Source: Streptomyces sp. CB02400 (GTDB lineage Bacteria; Actinomycetota; Actinomycetes; Streptomycetales; Streptomycetaceae). Taken from it: a DNA stretch of 64,000 nt. The notes below the pieces were generated by a model, which saw only the letters and a list, made by a program, of their open reading frames with translations, searched no databases and was not told where the DNA came from. Positions 33,964 to 41,706 of this stretch are shown here, piece by piece (positions within the stretch are counted from its first letter, which is position 1; each line of letters begins with the position of its first letter). The stretch spans positions 225,709 to 289,708 of the forward strand of contig NZ_LIWB01000011.1 in NCBI RefSeq assembly GCF_001905725.1. The letters are read 5' to 3'. The position numbers were made by a program, and so were the translations under genes.

Positions 33964-34398
33964 ATGCGGAACACCGCGCGCTGGGCCACCACCCTCGGCC
34001 TCACGGCCGCAGCCGTCTGCGTACCCCTGTCCGGGGTGGCGCAGGCCGCCGAGGGAACCGCCCCGTCCGCGCTCTACGCCCCCTCGGCCCTGGTACTCAC
34101 CGTGGGCCACGGCGACAGCGCGATGACCGTCACGCCGGAACGCGCGGTCACCCTGACCTGTGCCCCCGGACCCTCGGGCACCCACCCGGCCGCGGACGCG
34201 GCCTGTGCGGAGATGAACCGCCTCGACGGCGACCTCGACGCCCTGACGATGCGGGAGGGCGTCTTCTGCACCAAGCAGTACGACCCGGTGCTCGTCACCG
34301 TCGACGGGGTGTGGCAAGGGCAGCGCGTCTCCTACGAGCGGATCTTCTCCAACGCGTGCGTGATGAACGCTCACGGTTCGAGCGTCTTCGCGTTCTGA
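33964..34398 (+). CDS. sti: Streptomyces subtilisin inhibitor (SSI family)
   Basis: A 144-residue secreted protease inhibitor. The signal peptide (hydrophobic LGLTAAAVCVPLSGV) ends in AQAA near residues 26-29. The mature part shows the SSI pattern: CAPGPSG, AACAEMNRLDGDL, the reactive loop CTKQYDPVLVTVDGVWQG, SYERIFSNACVMNAHGSSVFAF, and four Cys for two disulfides. The P1-P1' pair is Lys104-Gln105; Lys at P1 implies trypsin-like as well as subtilisin-like targets. GGAAGGA precedes the ATG by about 7 nt. In vivo targets are secreted Streptomyces proteases; the protease at 45628 is one candidate. Confidence 0.96.
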   Translation: MRNTARWATTLGLTAAAVCVPLSGVAQAAEGTAPSALYAPSALVLTVGHGDSAMTVTPERAVTLTCAPGPSGTHPAADAACAEMNRLDGDLDALTMREGVFCTKQYDPVLVTVDGVWQGQRVSYERIFSNACVMNAHGSSVFAF

Positions 34399-34401
34399 GA
34401 C

Positions 34402-34526
34402 CGGGATCGCACGGTTTCCCGTGACCGCGCGGCGGCCGGCGGACTGGGGAGTACCGGCCCTCCCGCGGAACGTGCGATCCCGCGCAAGGAGGCCGGCGGG
34501 CGGAGTGGGGCCGCCCGCCGGCCTCC
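34402..34526 (+). terminator. Structured 3' end of the inhibitor gene
   Basis: Two elements follow the stop codon. CGGGATCGCACG (34402-34413) pairs perfectly with 34471-34482, enclosing 57 bases. Then a perfect 16-bp stem, 34488-34503 with 34511-34526, around a 7-base loop, is the probable terminator. It also faces the 3' end of the CDGSH gene on the other strand. Confidence 0.75.
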
Positions 34527-34556
34527 GGGCTTCTCACGGGCCCTCGGCCCCAGGAC

Positions 34557-34754
34557 TCACGCCCGGTCCCGGTGGCTGGTGTCGCACCACGGATACCGCC
34601 GGCTGCGACGGCAGGTGCACAGGGCCACTCGGAAGCGGTCGGAGGTGACGACCGTGCCGTCCTCCAGCTCGACCTCCACCGGGCCCTCCACCAGCAGCGG
34701 CCCCCTGCGTTGGACGGTGACGCGACGCGGGGTGTCAGACGGGGAGTTCGGCAC
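34557..34754 (-). CDS. CDGSH iron-sulfur domain protein
   Basis: A 65-residue protein with the [2Fe-2S]-binding pattern CTCRRSRRYPWCDTSHR: three Cys and one His spaced as in CDGSH proteins (CxC-x8-C-x3-H), with Thr for the usual Gly of CDGSH. Such proteins transfer clusters or electrons. The GTG start at 34754 lies inside the end of the upstream methyltransferase gene, overlapping by 20 nt, so the two are translationally coupled. Confidence 0.9.
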   Translation of the reverse strand: MPNSPSDTPRRVTVQRRGPLLVEGPVEVELEDGTVVTSDRFRVALCTCRRSRRYPWCDTSHRDRA

Positions 34755-35421
34755 GGATCACCACCAGTTCTTCCGTGTCCTCGGTCCCGGACAGCAGGCC
34801 CCGCTCCCGCAGCCAGCGCTCCCTGCCCCGTACCACCGGGCCGAAGGCGATGTGCCGGCGCCGGATCACCGCGGCCTTCGTCCCGGCCGCCCGCAGCCGG
34901 CCGACCGTCAGCCCGGGGTCGCTGAGCGCCGACTGCACCAGCAGCAGGACACCGCCCGGCCGCAGCAGCGCGGGCGCCTCCCCGCAGATCCGGTCCAGGA
35001 CGAGCCGTCCGTCATCGCCCGCGTCCCAGGCCCGGGCCGCGCCCCGCGGCAGCGAGCCGCCGCCGGGCGCCGGAACGTACGGCGGATTGGCGAGGATCAG
35101 ATCGAACGTCTCACCCCGCACCGGCGCGAACAGGTTGCCGCGCCGGACCCGGACCGGCACACCGGCCCGCAGCGCGTTCAGCCGGGCCGCGCACACCGCC
35201 CGCCGCGAGACGTCGACCGCGGTCACCCGGCAGCCGCGCCGGGCGGCCCTCACCGCCAGCGCGCCGGACCCCGTGCCCACGTCGAGAACGTCCGCGCCCG
35301 CGGGGACGGGTTCGTCGTACAGGGCGCCGGCCAGCAGCTCGGTGTCCTCCTGAGGGGCGTACACGCCCGGTGGTGCCAGTGGGCTCACGGACCGCCGGGT
35401 ACCCCCGCCGTCAAGAAGCAT
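34735..35421 (-). CDS. HemK2/MTQ2-like SAM-dependent methyltransferase
   Basis: A 228-residue class I methyltransferase. VLDVGTGSGALAVRAARRG is SAM motif I, VTAVDVSRRAV motif II, and LILANPPYVPAP contains the NPPY motif of enzymes that methylate glutamine or adenine side-chain nitrogens. The N-terminal PPGVYAPQEDTELLAGAL is the HemK2/PrmC-like signature. Canonical PrmC acts on release factors; this short form lacks PrmC's N-terminal helical domain, so its target may be different. The ATG at 35421 overlaps the end of the diiron-protein gene by 11 nt. Confidence 0.88.
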   Translation of the reverse strand: MLLDGGGTRRSVSPLAPPGVYAPQEDTELLAGALYDEPVPAGADVLDVGTGSGALAVRAARRGCRVTAVDVSRRAVCAARLNALRAGVPVRVRRGNLFAPVRGETFDLILANPPYVPAPGGGSLPRGAARAWDAGDDGRLVLDRICGEAPALLRPGGVLLLVQSALSDPGLTVGRLRAAGTKAAVIRRRHIAFGPVVRGRERWLRERGLLSGTEDTEELVVIRAELPV

Positions 35422-36424
35422 GGGCGAACTCCTGGGACAGGGGAGTGCGCAGTGACGAGCGGCCCGCGCCCCAGTCCGCGAGCAGCCTCTCGCCGAGGCG
35501 GTCCTCGGCGAACACCGTGGCGTCGACGCCGAAGGCGATGTCCGCCGCGAGGTGCGGCTCCACCTCCAGCAGCCCGGCGACGACCTCGTGGCGCACCACC
35601 TGCTCGTGCACCGCGTCCGCCTCCACGTGCTCGTCGTAGAAGTACTCGGCGGCGGGCCCCGCGCCCGTGCGGCGCATCGCCTCGGCGAGCCGCCGAGAGC
35701 CGGGCGACGAGGTGATCTCGACCGTCGCGAAGTGGCCCACCAGCGCGCCCCTGAGGGAGCGGCGCAGTCCGAAGAGGGACATCAGGTTCACCGTCACGAG
35801 CAGTTCGGCGCAGGCCGCGTCCAGATAACGGCCGTACGCCGTGTCCAGCCCCAGGTCGGTCATCAGGTCGGCGAAGAGACGGGCGTGCACCCGGTCGGCG
35901 CGGCCGCCGCCGTACTCGTCGAACTCGACCGCCGCCATCGCCGCCTTGGCCCGCCCCCACAGCCGGGGCAGCACCCACGCGTGCGGGTCGGCCTCCTTCA
36001 GGTGGTACAGGGACCGCTGGGCGGCGTACTCGCGGACGTGCCACAATTCGCCCTTGTCGCGCAGGAAGTGGCTGACGCCCGTGCCGTCCACCGGTTCCAC
36101 CAGGATCCCGGCGAGCGCCTCGTCGACGTCGTCGTGCCGCCGGGCGTCCGCGCGGAGCGCGGTGAGGAAGCGGTCCTCCAGGGCGGCGCGGACGCGCAGC
36201 AGTTCCGGGTCCCATTCGCGGTCCGCCGCCACGCCCGCGAACCCGCGGTAGTGGAGTTCGTAGCACAGGTACAGGGCGAGCTGGAGGTCGTCGCCGTACA
36301 CGGGGGCGGCGGCGACCTCCTCGTCCGGTGGCAGCGGGCCGGTGCCCCGCAGGTGGTCCTCGACGGCGCTGCTCAGGGGGCCGCGCGGTGCGGGCAGCCG
36401 GGGTTCTTCACAGGGATGTTCCAT
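35411..36424 (-). CDS. Iron-containing redox enzyme (haem-oxygenase-like diiron) family protein
   Basis: A 337-residue mostly helical protein of the haem-oxygenase-like diiron fold. Candidate metal ligands occur in the expected helices: the Glu/His of HVREYAAQRSLYHLKEADPH, EFDEYGGGRADRVH, VGHFATVEITSSPGSRRLAE, and FYDEHVEADAVHEQVV. Characterised members oxidise fatty acids or amino-acid-derived amines; no substrate can be assigned here. First gene of a three-gene overlapping operon with the HemK2-like methyltransferase and the CDGSH protein; the flavodoxin gene is divergent 79 nt away. The ATG at 36424 has a weak ribosome-binding site. Confidence 0.85.
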   Translation of the reverse strand: MEHPCEEPRLPAPRGPLSSAVEDHLRGTGPLPPDEEVAAAPVYGDDLQLALYLCYELHYRGFAGVAADREWDPELLRVRAALEDRFLTALRADARRHDDVDEALAGILVEPVDGTGVSHFLRDKGELWHVREYAAQRSLYHLKEADPHAWVLPRLWGRAKAAMAAVEFDEYGGGRADRVHARLFADLMTDLGLDTAYGRYLDAACAELLVTVNLMSLFGLRRSLRGALVGHFATVEITSSPGSRRLAEAMRRTGAGPAAEYFYDEHVEADAVHEQVVRHEVVAGLLEVEPHLAADIAFGVDATVFAEDRLGERLLADWGAGRSSLRTPLSQEFAHAS

Positions 36425-36503
36425 GCACCCCGGGTACCCGGACGGCCCAGCGGCACCCCCGTCCGCGTGGCAACCGGCCGCCCGCGGGGTACTCCGTGTC
36501 CAT

Positions 36504-37112
36504 ATGAAGGCACTAGTGATCAACTGCACCCTCAAGAAGTCACCGGACACCTCCAACACCGAGGCGCTGTTCCGGACCGTCACCGAACACCTGGAGAAGG
36601 ACGGGGTGGAGGTCGACGTCGTCCGCGCGGTGGACCTGGACATCGCTCCGGGAGTGGTCAGCGAGGCCGTGCACGAGGGCGACGCCTGGCCGGGCGTCCA
36701 CGAGAAGATCCTCGCGTCCGAGATTCTCGTCATCGCCTCGCCGACCTGGCTCGGGCAGCCGTCGTCGGTCGCCAAACGGGTCCTGGAGCGGATGGACGCC
36801 ATGCTGTCCGAGACGGACGACGACGGCCGGCCGGTCGCCTACAACCGGGTCGCGGGCGTCGTCGTCACCGGCAACGAGGACGGCGCGCACCATGTGATCA
36901 GCGAGATCACCGGCGGCCTTCAGGACATCGGCTACACCATCCCCGGCCAGGCGTGGACCTACTGGAACCAGGGCCCTGGTCCCGGACCGAGCTTCCTGGA
37001 AGGCGGAAGCGGCCACGACTGGTCCCGCAGGACGGGCCGAGCCATGGCCGCCAACCTGCTGGGCGTAGCCCAGGCCCTGGCGGCCCGTCCCCTCGGCCCG
37101 CCGCCGGAGTAG
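36504..37112 (+). CDS. Flavodoxin / NAD(P)H-dependent FMN reductase family protein
   Basis: A 202-residue flavodoxin-fold protein. KALVINCTLKKSPDTSNTEAL is the phosphate-binding loop of the FMN site, EILVIASPTWLGQPSSVAKRVLERMD the second conserved loop, and GVVVTGNEDGAHHVISEITGGL the third. It should carry electrons or reduce quinones or flavins with NAD(P)H. Divergent from the diiron-protein operon, whose members would need a reductant. The ATG at 36504 lacks a clear Shine-Dalgarno. A repeat-rich element begins 22 nt after its stop. Confidence 0.88.
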   Translation: MKALVINCTLKKSPDTSNTEALFRTVTEHLEKDGVEVDVVRAVDLDIAPGVVSEAVHEGDAWPGVHEKILASEILVIASPTWLGQPSSVAKRVLERMDAMLSETDDDGRPVAYNRVAGVVVTGNEDGAHHVISEITGGLQDIGYTIPGQAWTYWNQGPGPGPSFLEGGSGHDWSRRTGRAMAANLLGVAQALAARPLGPPPE

Positions 37113-37133
37113 GGAAACGGCGCCAGGGCCTGC

Positions 37134-37548
37134 CCGGCGGATCAAGCCGAAGGAAACCGGCGGCGCCTTGCGGCCCAGGCGAACGGGGGCGATGGGGGTT
37201 CCTCCCACGCATGGGGGTCTCTCCGGCGCGAGTGAAGCCGGGCGTGGGGGAGCGTCCGGCCGTAAGGCGGAGGAGGGCGTCGACGCGATGGGGCCCCGCG
37301 CATGGGGTCTCTTCCGCTTGTACGAAGCCGGGCGTGGGGAGAAGCCGGGCGTGGGGGAGCGTCCGGCCGCGAGGCGGAGGAGGGCGTCGACGCGATGAGG
37401 GTCCCCGCCCAGGAGGTCCCTTCCGCGCGAGCGAAGCCGAGTGTGGGGAAGTCGGCAACCGACGACAACACCGCGGGGGGCACCGCCCACGCCCATAGGC
37501 AGCGGGGGAGGGCGTGCCGGGCCCCGCGTCTCCGGCATGATCCGCCGG
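37134..37548. repeat. 415-bp noncoding repeat cluster bounded by 11-bp inverted repeats
   Basis: CCGGCGGATCA at 37134-37144 is mirrored by TGATCCGCCGG at 37538-37548. Inside are two 57-base direct repeats (37234-37290 and 37341-37397), matching at 55 of 57 positions, plus a partial third start at 37324. The 24-base core at 37264-37287 and GTCGGCAACCGACGACAAC at 37451-37469 are identical to parts of the element at 22589-22773. Every frame through it looks non-coding. It fills the gap between the flavodoxin gene and the small gene at 37556. Confidence 0.65.
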
Positions 37549-37555
37549 ACCGGTG

Positions 37556-37732
37556 TCAGTCGCCCTGGGATTCCTCCTGCGCCTCGGTGTTCGGGGTGAT
37601 GGCCTCCCCGGCCTCGCCCCGGTGACGGCGTCGTCCGGGGGAGTCCTCGGGGCGCCGTTCGGCCTTTTCGACCTCGCGCAGCACCTCCTCGACGGCGGTC
37701 TCGGGCTTCTCGTGGTCGTCCCGCTCGGACAC
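37556..37732 (-). CDS. Small highly charged protein
   Basis: A 58-residue protein with mixed charge: an acidic helix (ETAVEEVLREVEKAERRPED), a basic stretch (GRRRHRGEAGE), then a polar tail. No domain recognised; probably disordered apart from the helix. GAGGAG precedes the GTG at 37732 by about 8 nt, which is the main evidence for a real gene. It follows the Ppx/GppA gene by 29 nt on the same strand. Confidence 0.5.
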   Translation of the reverse strand: MSERDDHEKPETAVEEVLREVEKAERRPEDSPGRRRHRGEAGEAITPNTEAQEESQGD

Positions 37733-37761
37733 GGGGTGTCTCCTCTCGTCGTACGTCCGGG

Positions 37762-38772
37762 TCAGCCGCGCGCGGTGGCGACGCGCAGCGGTACGGGGCC
37801 GTCGGCCGCCGTCTCCTTCTCGTTGAGGCGGATGATCTCCGCCCACCAGGAGGGGCCGTCCTCGATGTGGCGCAACAGCACCCCCTCGCGCAGCGCCCAG
37901 GGGCAGATCGTCACCGTCCCCAGGCCGGTCAGCTTCATCGCCGTGTGTCCCACGACCGCGCCCGCCAGGCTCTGCGCGGAGCGCGGGGCGGAGATCCCGG
38001 GCAGCCGGGCTCGTTCGGCGGCGGGCAGGGCGGCCAGCCGGTCGATGGCCACCCGCAGGTCGGCGCAGGACAACTCCCGCTCCACGAACGGGCCGTGCCG
38101 CCCCGGCGCGGCCCCGCACAGCCGCCCCAGCTGCTGGAAGGTGCGGGAGGTGACCACCGCCGTACGGGGTCCCTCCCAGCGGATCCGGGCCGCCACGTCC
38201 CGCAGTTGGTGGCGCACCCGCCGGCGCAGCGCCCGCACCTGCTCCGGGGACGGCGGGTCCGACTCCGCGAAGTACTCGTGGGTGAGCCGGCCCGCCCCCA
38301 GCGGCAGCGAGGCGACGAAGTCGGGCAGCCGGCCGCGCCCGAAGGCGACCTCCAGCGAACCCCCGCCGATGTCCAGCAGCGCCAGCGGCCCGCAGCGCCA
38401 GCCCATCCAGCGCCGGGCCCCGAGGAACGTGAGCTCGGCCTCCACCTCGCCGGGCAGTGTGCACAGGTCGACGCCGGTCCGGGCCCGGACCGTGCTCAGC
38501 ACCTCCTGCCGGTTCGGGGCACTGCGCACCACGGCGGTCGCGAACGCCAGGGGACCCGACGCACCCCATCGCGCGGCGGTCCTGTCCGCCGCGGCGACGG
38601 CGTCCACCAGGCGCTCCACGGCCTGTTCCGGTACCGGCTCCCCGGGCGTGACCTGCTCGGACAGCCTGAGCGGCCACTTCGCCGTGTGCACCGGCAGCGG
38701 CGCCCCGCCCGCCGTGTCCGCCACGACGAGTCTGACGGTCTTCGATCCGACATCCATCACGCTGGTTCGCAT
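37762..38772 (-). CDS. Ppx/GppA phosphatase family protein
   Basis: A 336-residue exopolyphosphatase / pppGpp-phosphohydrolase family protein with the actin-like ATPase-fold motifs: VMDVGSKTVRLVVAD (phosphate 1), FATAVVRSAPNRQEVL, and LALLDIGGGSLEVAFG (phosphate 2). It lacks the C-terminal HD domain of long Ppx enzymes, as in actinobacterial short forms. It hydrolyses polyphosphate or ppGpp-type nucleotides; which one is unclear. The ATG at 38772 fits the family start; no strong ribosome-binding site. Confidence 0.87.
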   Translation of the reverse strand: MRTSVMDVGSKTVRLVVADTAGGAPLPVHTAKWPLRLSEQVTPGEPVPEQAVERLVDAVAAADRTAARWGASGPLAFATAVVRSAPNRQEVLSTVRARTGVDLCTLPGEVEAELTFLGARRWMGWRCGPLALLDIGGGSLEVAFGRGRLPDFVASLPLGAGRLTHEYFAESDPPSPEQVRALRRRVRHQLRDVAARIRWEGPRTAVVTSRTFQQLGRLCGAAPGRHGPFVERELSCADLRVAIDRLAALPAAERARLPGISAPRSAQSLAGAVVGHTAMKLTGLGTVTICPWALREGVLLRHIEDGPSWWAEIIRLNEKETAADGPVPLRVATARG

Positions 38773-38849
38773 GGCCCGTGGGTACCCATTTACCGCGCGG
38801 AGCAACGGACGGACCCCCGCGTACGGCGAAGACGCGCCACAGGTGTGAC

Positions 38850-38881
38850 CGGACGGTAACCGTCCGTTGACGGTTTCCGTC
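38850..38881 (-). terminator. Two tandem short hairpins after the exporter operon
   Basis: CGGACGG-TAA-CCGTCCG (38850-38866) and GACGG-TTT-CCGTC (38869-38881, read on the plus strand) lie at and beyond the stop codon of the last exporter gene, transcribed leftwards. Stems of 7 and 5 bp make a modest terminator. Confidence 0.4.
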
Positions 38882-41705
38882 ACGCCATCTGCCGCCGCAC
38901 CAGTTCGTGCAGCCGCCCGCCGGTGTCGGCGAGCAGCCGGCCGGGCGGGCCCTGCTGGACCACCTTGCCGCCCTCCATCACCACCACCCGGTCCGCGTCG
39001 AGCACCGTCGACAGCCGGTGCGCGATGACGATCCGGGTCGCCTCCAGGGCCTTGGTGCTCTCGATCACCGTGCGCTGCGTCTCGTTGTCCAGGGCGCTGG
39101 TCGCCTCGTCGAAGAAGAGGATCCGCGGCCGGCGGATCAGCGCCTGGGCGATCATCAGCCGCTGCCGCTGGCCCCCGGAGACCGCGCCGCTGCCCGACAC
39201 GATGGTGTGCAGTCCCATCGGCATCCGCCTGATGTCCTCGGCCAGCCCCGCCATCTCCGCCGCCGCCATGGCCTCCTCCGGCGTGTACGGTTCGGTGCCG
39301 CAGATGACGTCCAGGATGGACCCGGTGAACGGCTGTGCGTGCTGGAGCACCACACCGCACTGCCGCCGCACCGCCGACCGGTCGAGCGCGGCCAGGTCCT
39401 GGCCGTCGTACAGCACACTGCCGGACACCGGCCGGTCGAAGCCGATGAGCAGCCGCAGCAGGGTGGACTTGCCGCAGCCGCTGGGGCCGACGACCGCCAC
39501 GAACTCGCCCGGCCGCGCCTCGAAGGACACGTCGTCCAGGACCAGCGGACCGTCGTCGGAGTAGCGGAAGGACAGCCGCCGCGCCTCGATCGCCCCGGAC
39601 AGCGGGCCCGGCCGGGTGCTCGCCGCGCGCACCTCGGGCGTGGCGTCCAGCACCGGCTTGATCTGCTCGAACAGCGGCAGCGCGGCGACCGCCGAGACGA
39701 ACGCCCCGGTCAGCTGGGTGACCGAGGTCAGCACCATCGTCACCGACGTGTTGAAGGTGAGGAACTCCGCCGCCGTCATCGAGCCGCGGGCCGGCCCGGC
39801 CAGCAGCATGAACATCGCCAGCGTGACCAGCGGCAGGTAGACCGCGCCCAGCACCGCCGTCAGGTTCTTGATCCGACCGGCCTTCTGCTGCAGCTCACGG
39901 CTGCGGGCGAACTCCGACGCCCACGCGGCGTACGCGTAGTTCTCCGCCGCCGCCACCCGCAGCTTCGGCAGTCCGCGCAGCGTCTGGAAGGCCTGGTTGT
40001 TCAGCTTGTTGGTGAGCACCACCAGGCGGCGCTGCCAGCGCACCTGCCACAACCCGAGCCCCAGGAACACTCCCGCGACGACCACCAGCATCCCGAGCGC
40101 GGCCAGCGCCATCGGCACGCTGAACCACAGCAGCAGCCCCAGGTTCACCGCGCCCACGGTGACCGACTGGGCCACCGTCGGACCGACCCCGGCCAGCGTG
40201 CGGCGGATCGCGCTGATGCCCATGGCCGCGCTCGCCAGCTCACCCGTCGAACGCTCGGTGAAGAACGTGGTCGGCAGCCGCAGCAGCCGGTCCCAGACGG
40301 CCGGCTGGAGGGTCGCCTCCACCCGGCCCTCAAGACGCAGCAGGGTGAGGTTCTGCAGCAGCATGAAGGCGGCGGCCACCACACTGCTCAGGATCACCGC
40401 GAGACACACCTGCACGATCAGCTCGGTCTGCGCCTTCGGCACGAACTCGCCGAGCACCTTGCCGGTCGCCAGCGGCACCAGGGCCCCGATCGCCACCGTC
40501 ACCAGACCGCTCAGCAGCAGACCCGTCAGATCACCCCGCGTACCCGTCATGCAGAACCGCAGCAGCCGCAGCGGGCTCAGCCGCCGCTCGGGCAGCGGAC
40601 GGTAGAACATCACCGCGCGGGGCTCGAACTCCTCGGCGTTCGCCTTCTCGACCGGGGTCTCCCTGCCGGTCGCCGGATGCACCGCCACATAGCCGCCGCG
40701 CCGCCACAGCAGCGCCACGGGCGCCCCCGACAGGGCCCGGTGACCCACCAGCGGCCCCACGTCGTCCCGCCACCAGCGGCCGTCCAGCCGTACGACACGG
40801 GTGCGCACCCGGGAGGCCAGGGCGATCCGCTCGACCGGATCGAGGCGTTCCCCGCCGGTGCCGGACCGCTCGGGCGCGGTCAGCGGGATCCCGGCCGCCC
40901 GTGCCACCAGCTCGCAGGCCGCGTACGTGGCGTCCGCGTCGGCCGTCGTCGTGCGCTGCCCCGACCGCTTGCCGATCGCCGCGAGCAGCGTCCGGTCGGC
41001 CTGGGCACGCACCGCCTCACCGGCCGCGATGCCCTCCGCCGTCCGCGTCTCGTGCGTCTGTTCAAGCTGCTCGATCCACCGGTCCAGCGTGGTCATCAGC
41101 CGGTACTGCTGGTCGACCATGCTCTGCCACAGCGCCGGGTCCATCAGCAGATCGGCGGCGGCCTCCGCCCCGTACAGCGAGCCGTACTGCACACTGCCCG
41201 GCGGGACCTGCATCCAGAACACGTCGTCGTCGCCGGGCGCGGTGGCCCGCTCCGTGGCCATCGGCGCCTGGAACAGCACCGCCAGACCACGGCCCACCCC
41301 GAGCGCGAGCGCGTACTCCAGCGGGCTCGTCGTGGGCGGTACGTACTGCGGGTTGCCGTACTCGTCGTACGACCAGGTCTGGGTGCTCGCGGGCTGGTAC
41401 AGCTCGCGCAGTCCGATGCGGTGCACCACGCAGTCCCGCAGCGGACGCGCCACCAGCGTGTGCGCCGGACCCGCCACCGGGCCGAGCACCAGGGAGCCCG
41501 CCTCCAGCCGGCCCAGATGGTGCCAGTGACCCTGCTGTTCGGCGTCCACCGCGAACAGGTCCACGGCGCCGGACGCGATCAGCCACAGCACCTGTGGCCC
41601 CTCCAGGTCCAGCCGGCCGAACCCGGAGCAGTCGACCGGTGTGCCCAGCGACCCGAGCGCGCCCAGGACGAGGTCGCCGCCCTGACCCTCGTGCACGGCT
41701 GTCAT
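38880..41705 (-). CDS. NHLM-type peptide export ABC transporter, permease/ATPase without peptidase
   Basis: A 941-residue fused ABC exporter. About 380 N-terminal residues form a soluble region typical of the NHLM/NHLP second transporter subunit. Six membrane spans lie at roughly 395-680 (for example LTGLLLSGLVTVAIGALVPLA). The nucleotide-binding domain has Walker A VVGPSGCGKSTLL (near 742), signature VSGGQRQRL (near 847) and Walker B ILFFDEATSALD (near 868). It would work with the C39 subunit and the adaptor to secrete the leader-cleaved peptide. The ATG at 41705 is 1 nt after the C39 gene's stop, with AGGGAG inside that gene. Confidence 0.9.
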   Translation of the reverse strand: MTAVHEGQGGDLVLGALGSLGTPVDCSGFGRLDLEGPQVLWLIASGAVDLFAVDAEQQGHWHHLGRLEAGSLVLGPVAGPAHTLVARPLRDCVVHRIGLRELYQPASTQTWSYDEYGNPQYVPPTTSPLEYALALGVGRGLAVLFQAPMATERATAPGDDDVFWMQVPPGSVQYGSLYGAEAAADLLMDPALWQSMVDQQYRLMTTLDRWIEQLEQTHETRTAEGIAAGEAVRAQADRTLLAAIGKRSGQRTTTADADATYAACELVARAAGIPLTAPERSGTGGERLDPVERIALASRVRTRVVRLDGRWWRDDVGPLVGHRALSGAPVALLWRRGGYVAVHPATGRETPVEKANAEEFEPRAVMFYRPLPERRLSPLRLLRFCMTGTRGDLTGLLLSGLVTVAIGALVPLATGKVLGEFVPKAQTELIVQVCLAVILSSVVAAAFMLLQNLTLLRLEGRVEATLQPAVWDRLLRLPTTFFTERSTGELASAAMGISAIRRTLAGVGPTVAQSVTVGAVNLGLLLWFSVPMALAALGMLVVVAGVFLGLGLWQVRWQRRLVVLTNKLNNQAFQTLRGLPKLRVAAAENYAYAAWASEFARSRELQQKAGRIKNLTAVLGAVYLPLVTLAMFMLLAGPARGSMTAAEFLTFNTSVTMVLTSVTQLTGAFVSAVAALPLFEQIKPVLDATPEVRAASTRPGPLSGAIEARRLSFRYSDDGPLVLDDVSFEARPGEFVAVVGPSGCGKSTLLRLLIGFDRPVSGSVLYDGQDLAALDRSAVRRQCGVVLQHAQPFTGSILDVICGTEPYTPEEAMAAAEMAGLAEDIRRMPMGLHTIVSGSGAVSGGQRQRLMIAQALIRRPRILFFDEATSALDNETQRTVIESTKALEATRIVIAHRLSTVLDADRVVVMEGGKVVQQGPPGRLLADTGGRLHELVRRQMA

Positions 41706-41706
41706 C

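Noticed and set aside
37113..37555. CRISPR array in the repeat-rich gap
   Set aside because: Only two full repeats of 57 bases, no regular spacers, no cas genes; the modules recur elsewhere as intergenic repeats.
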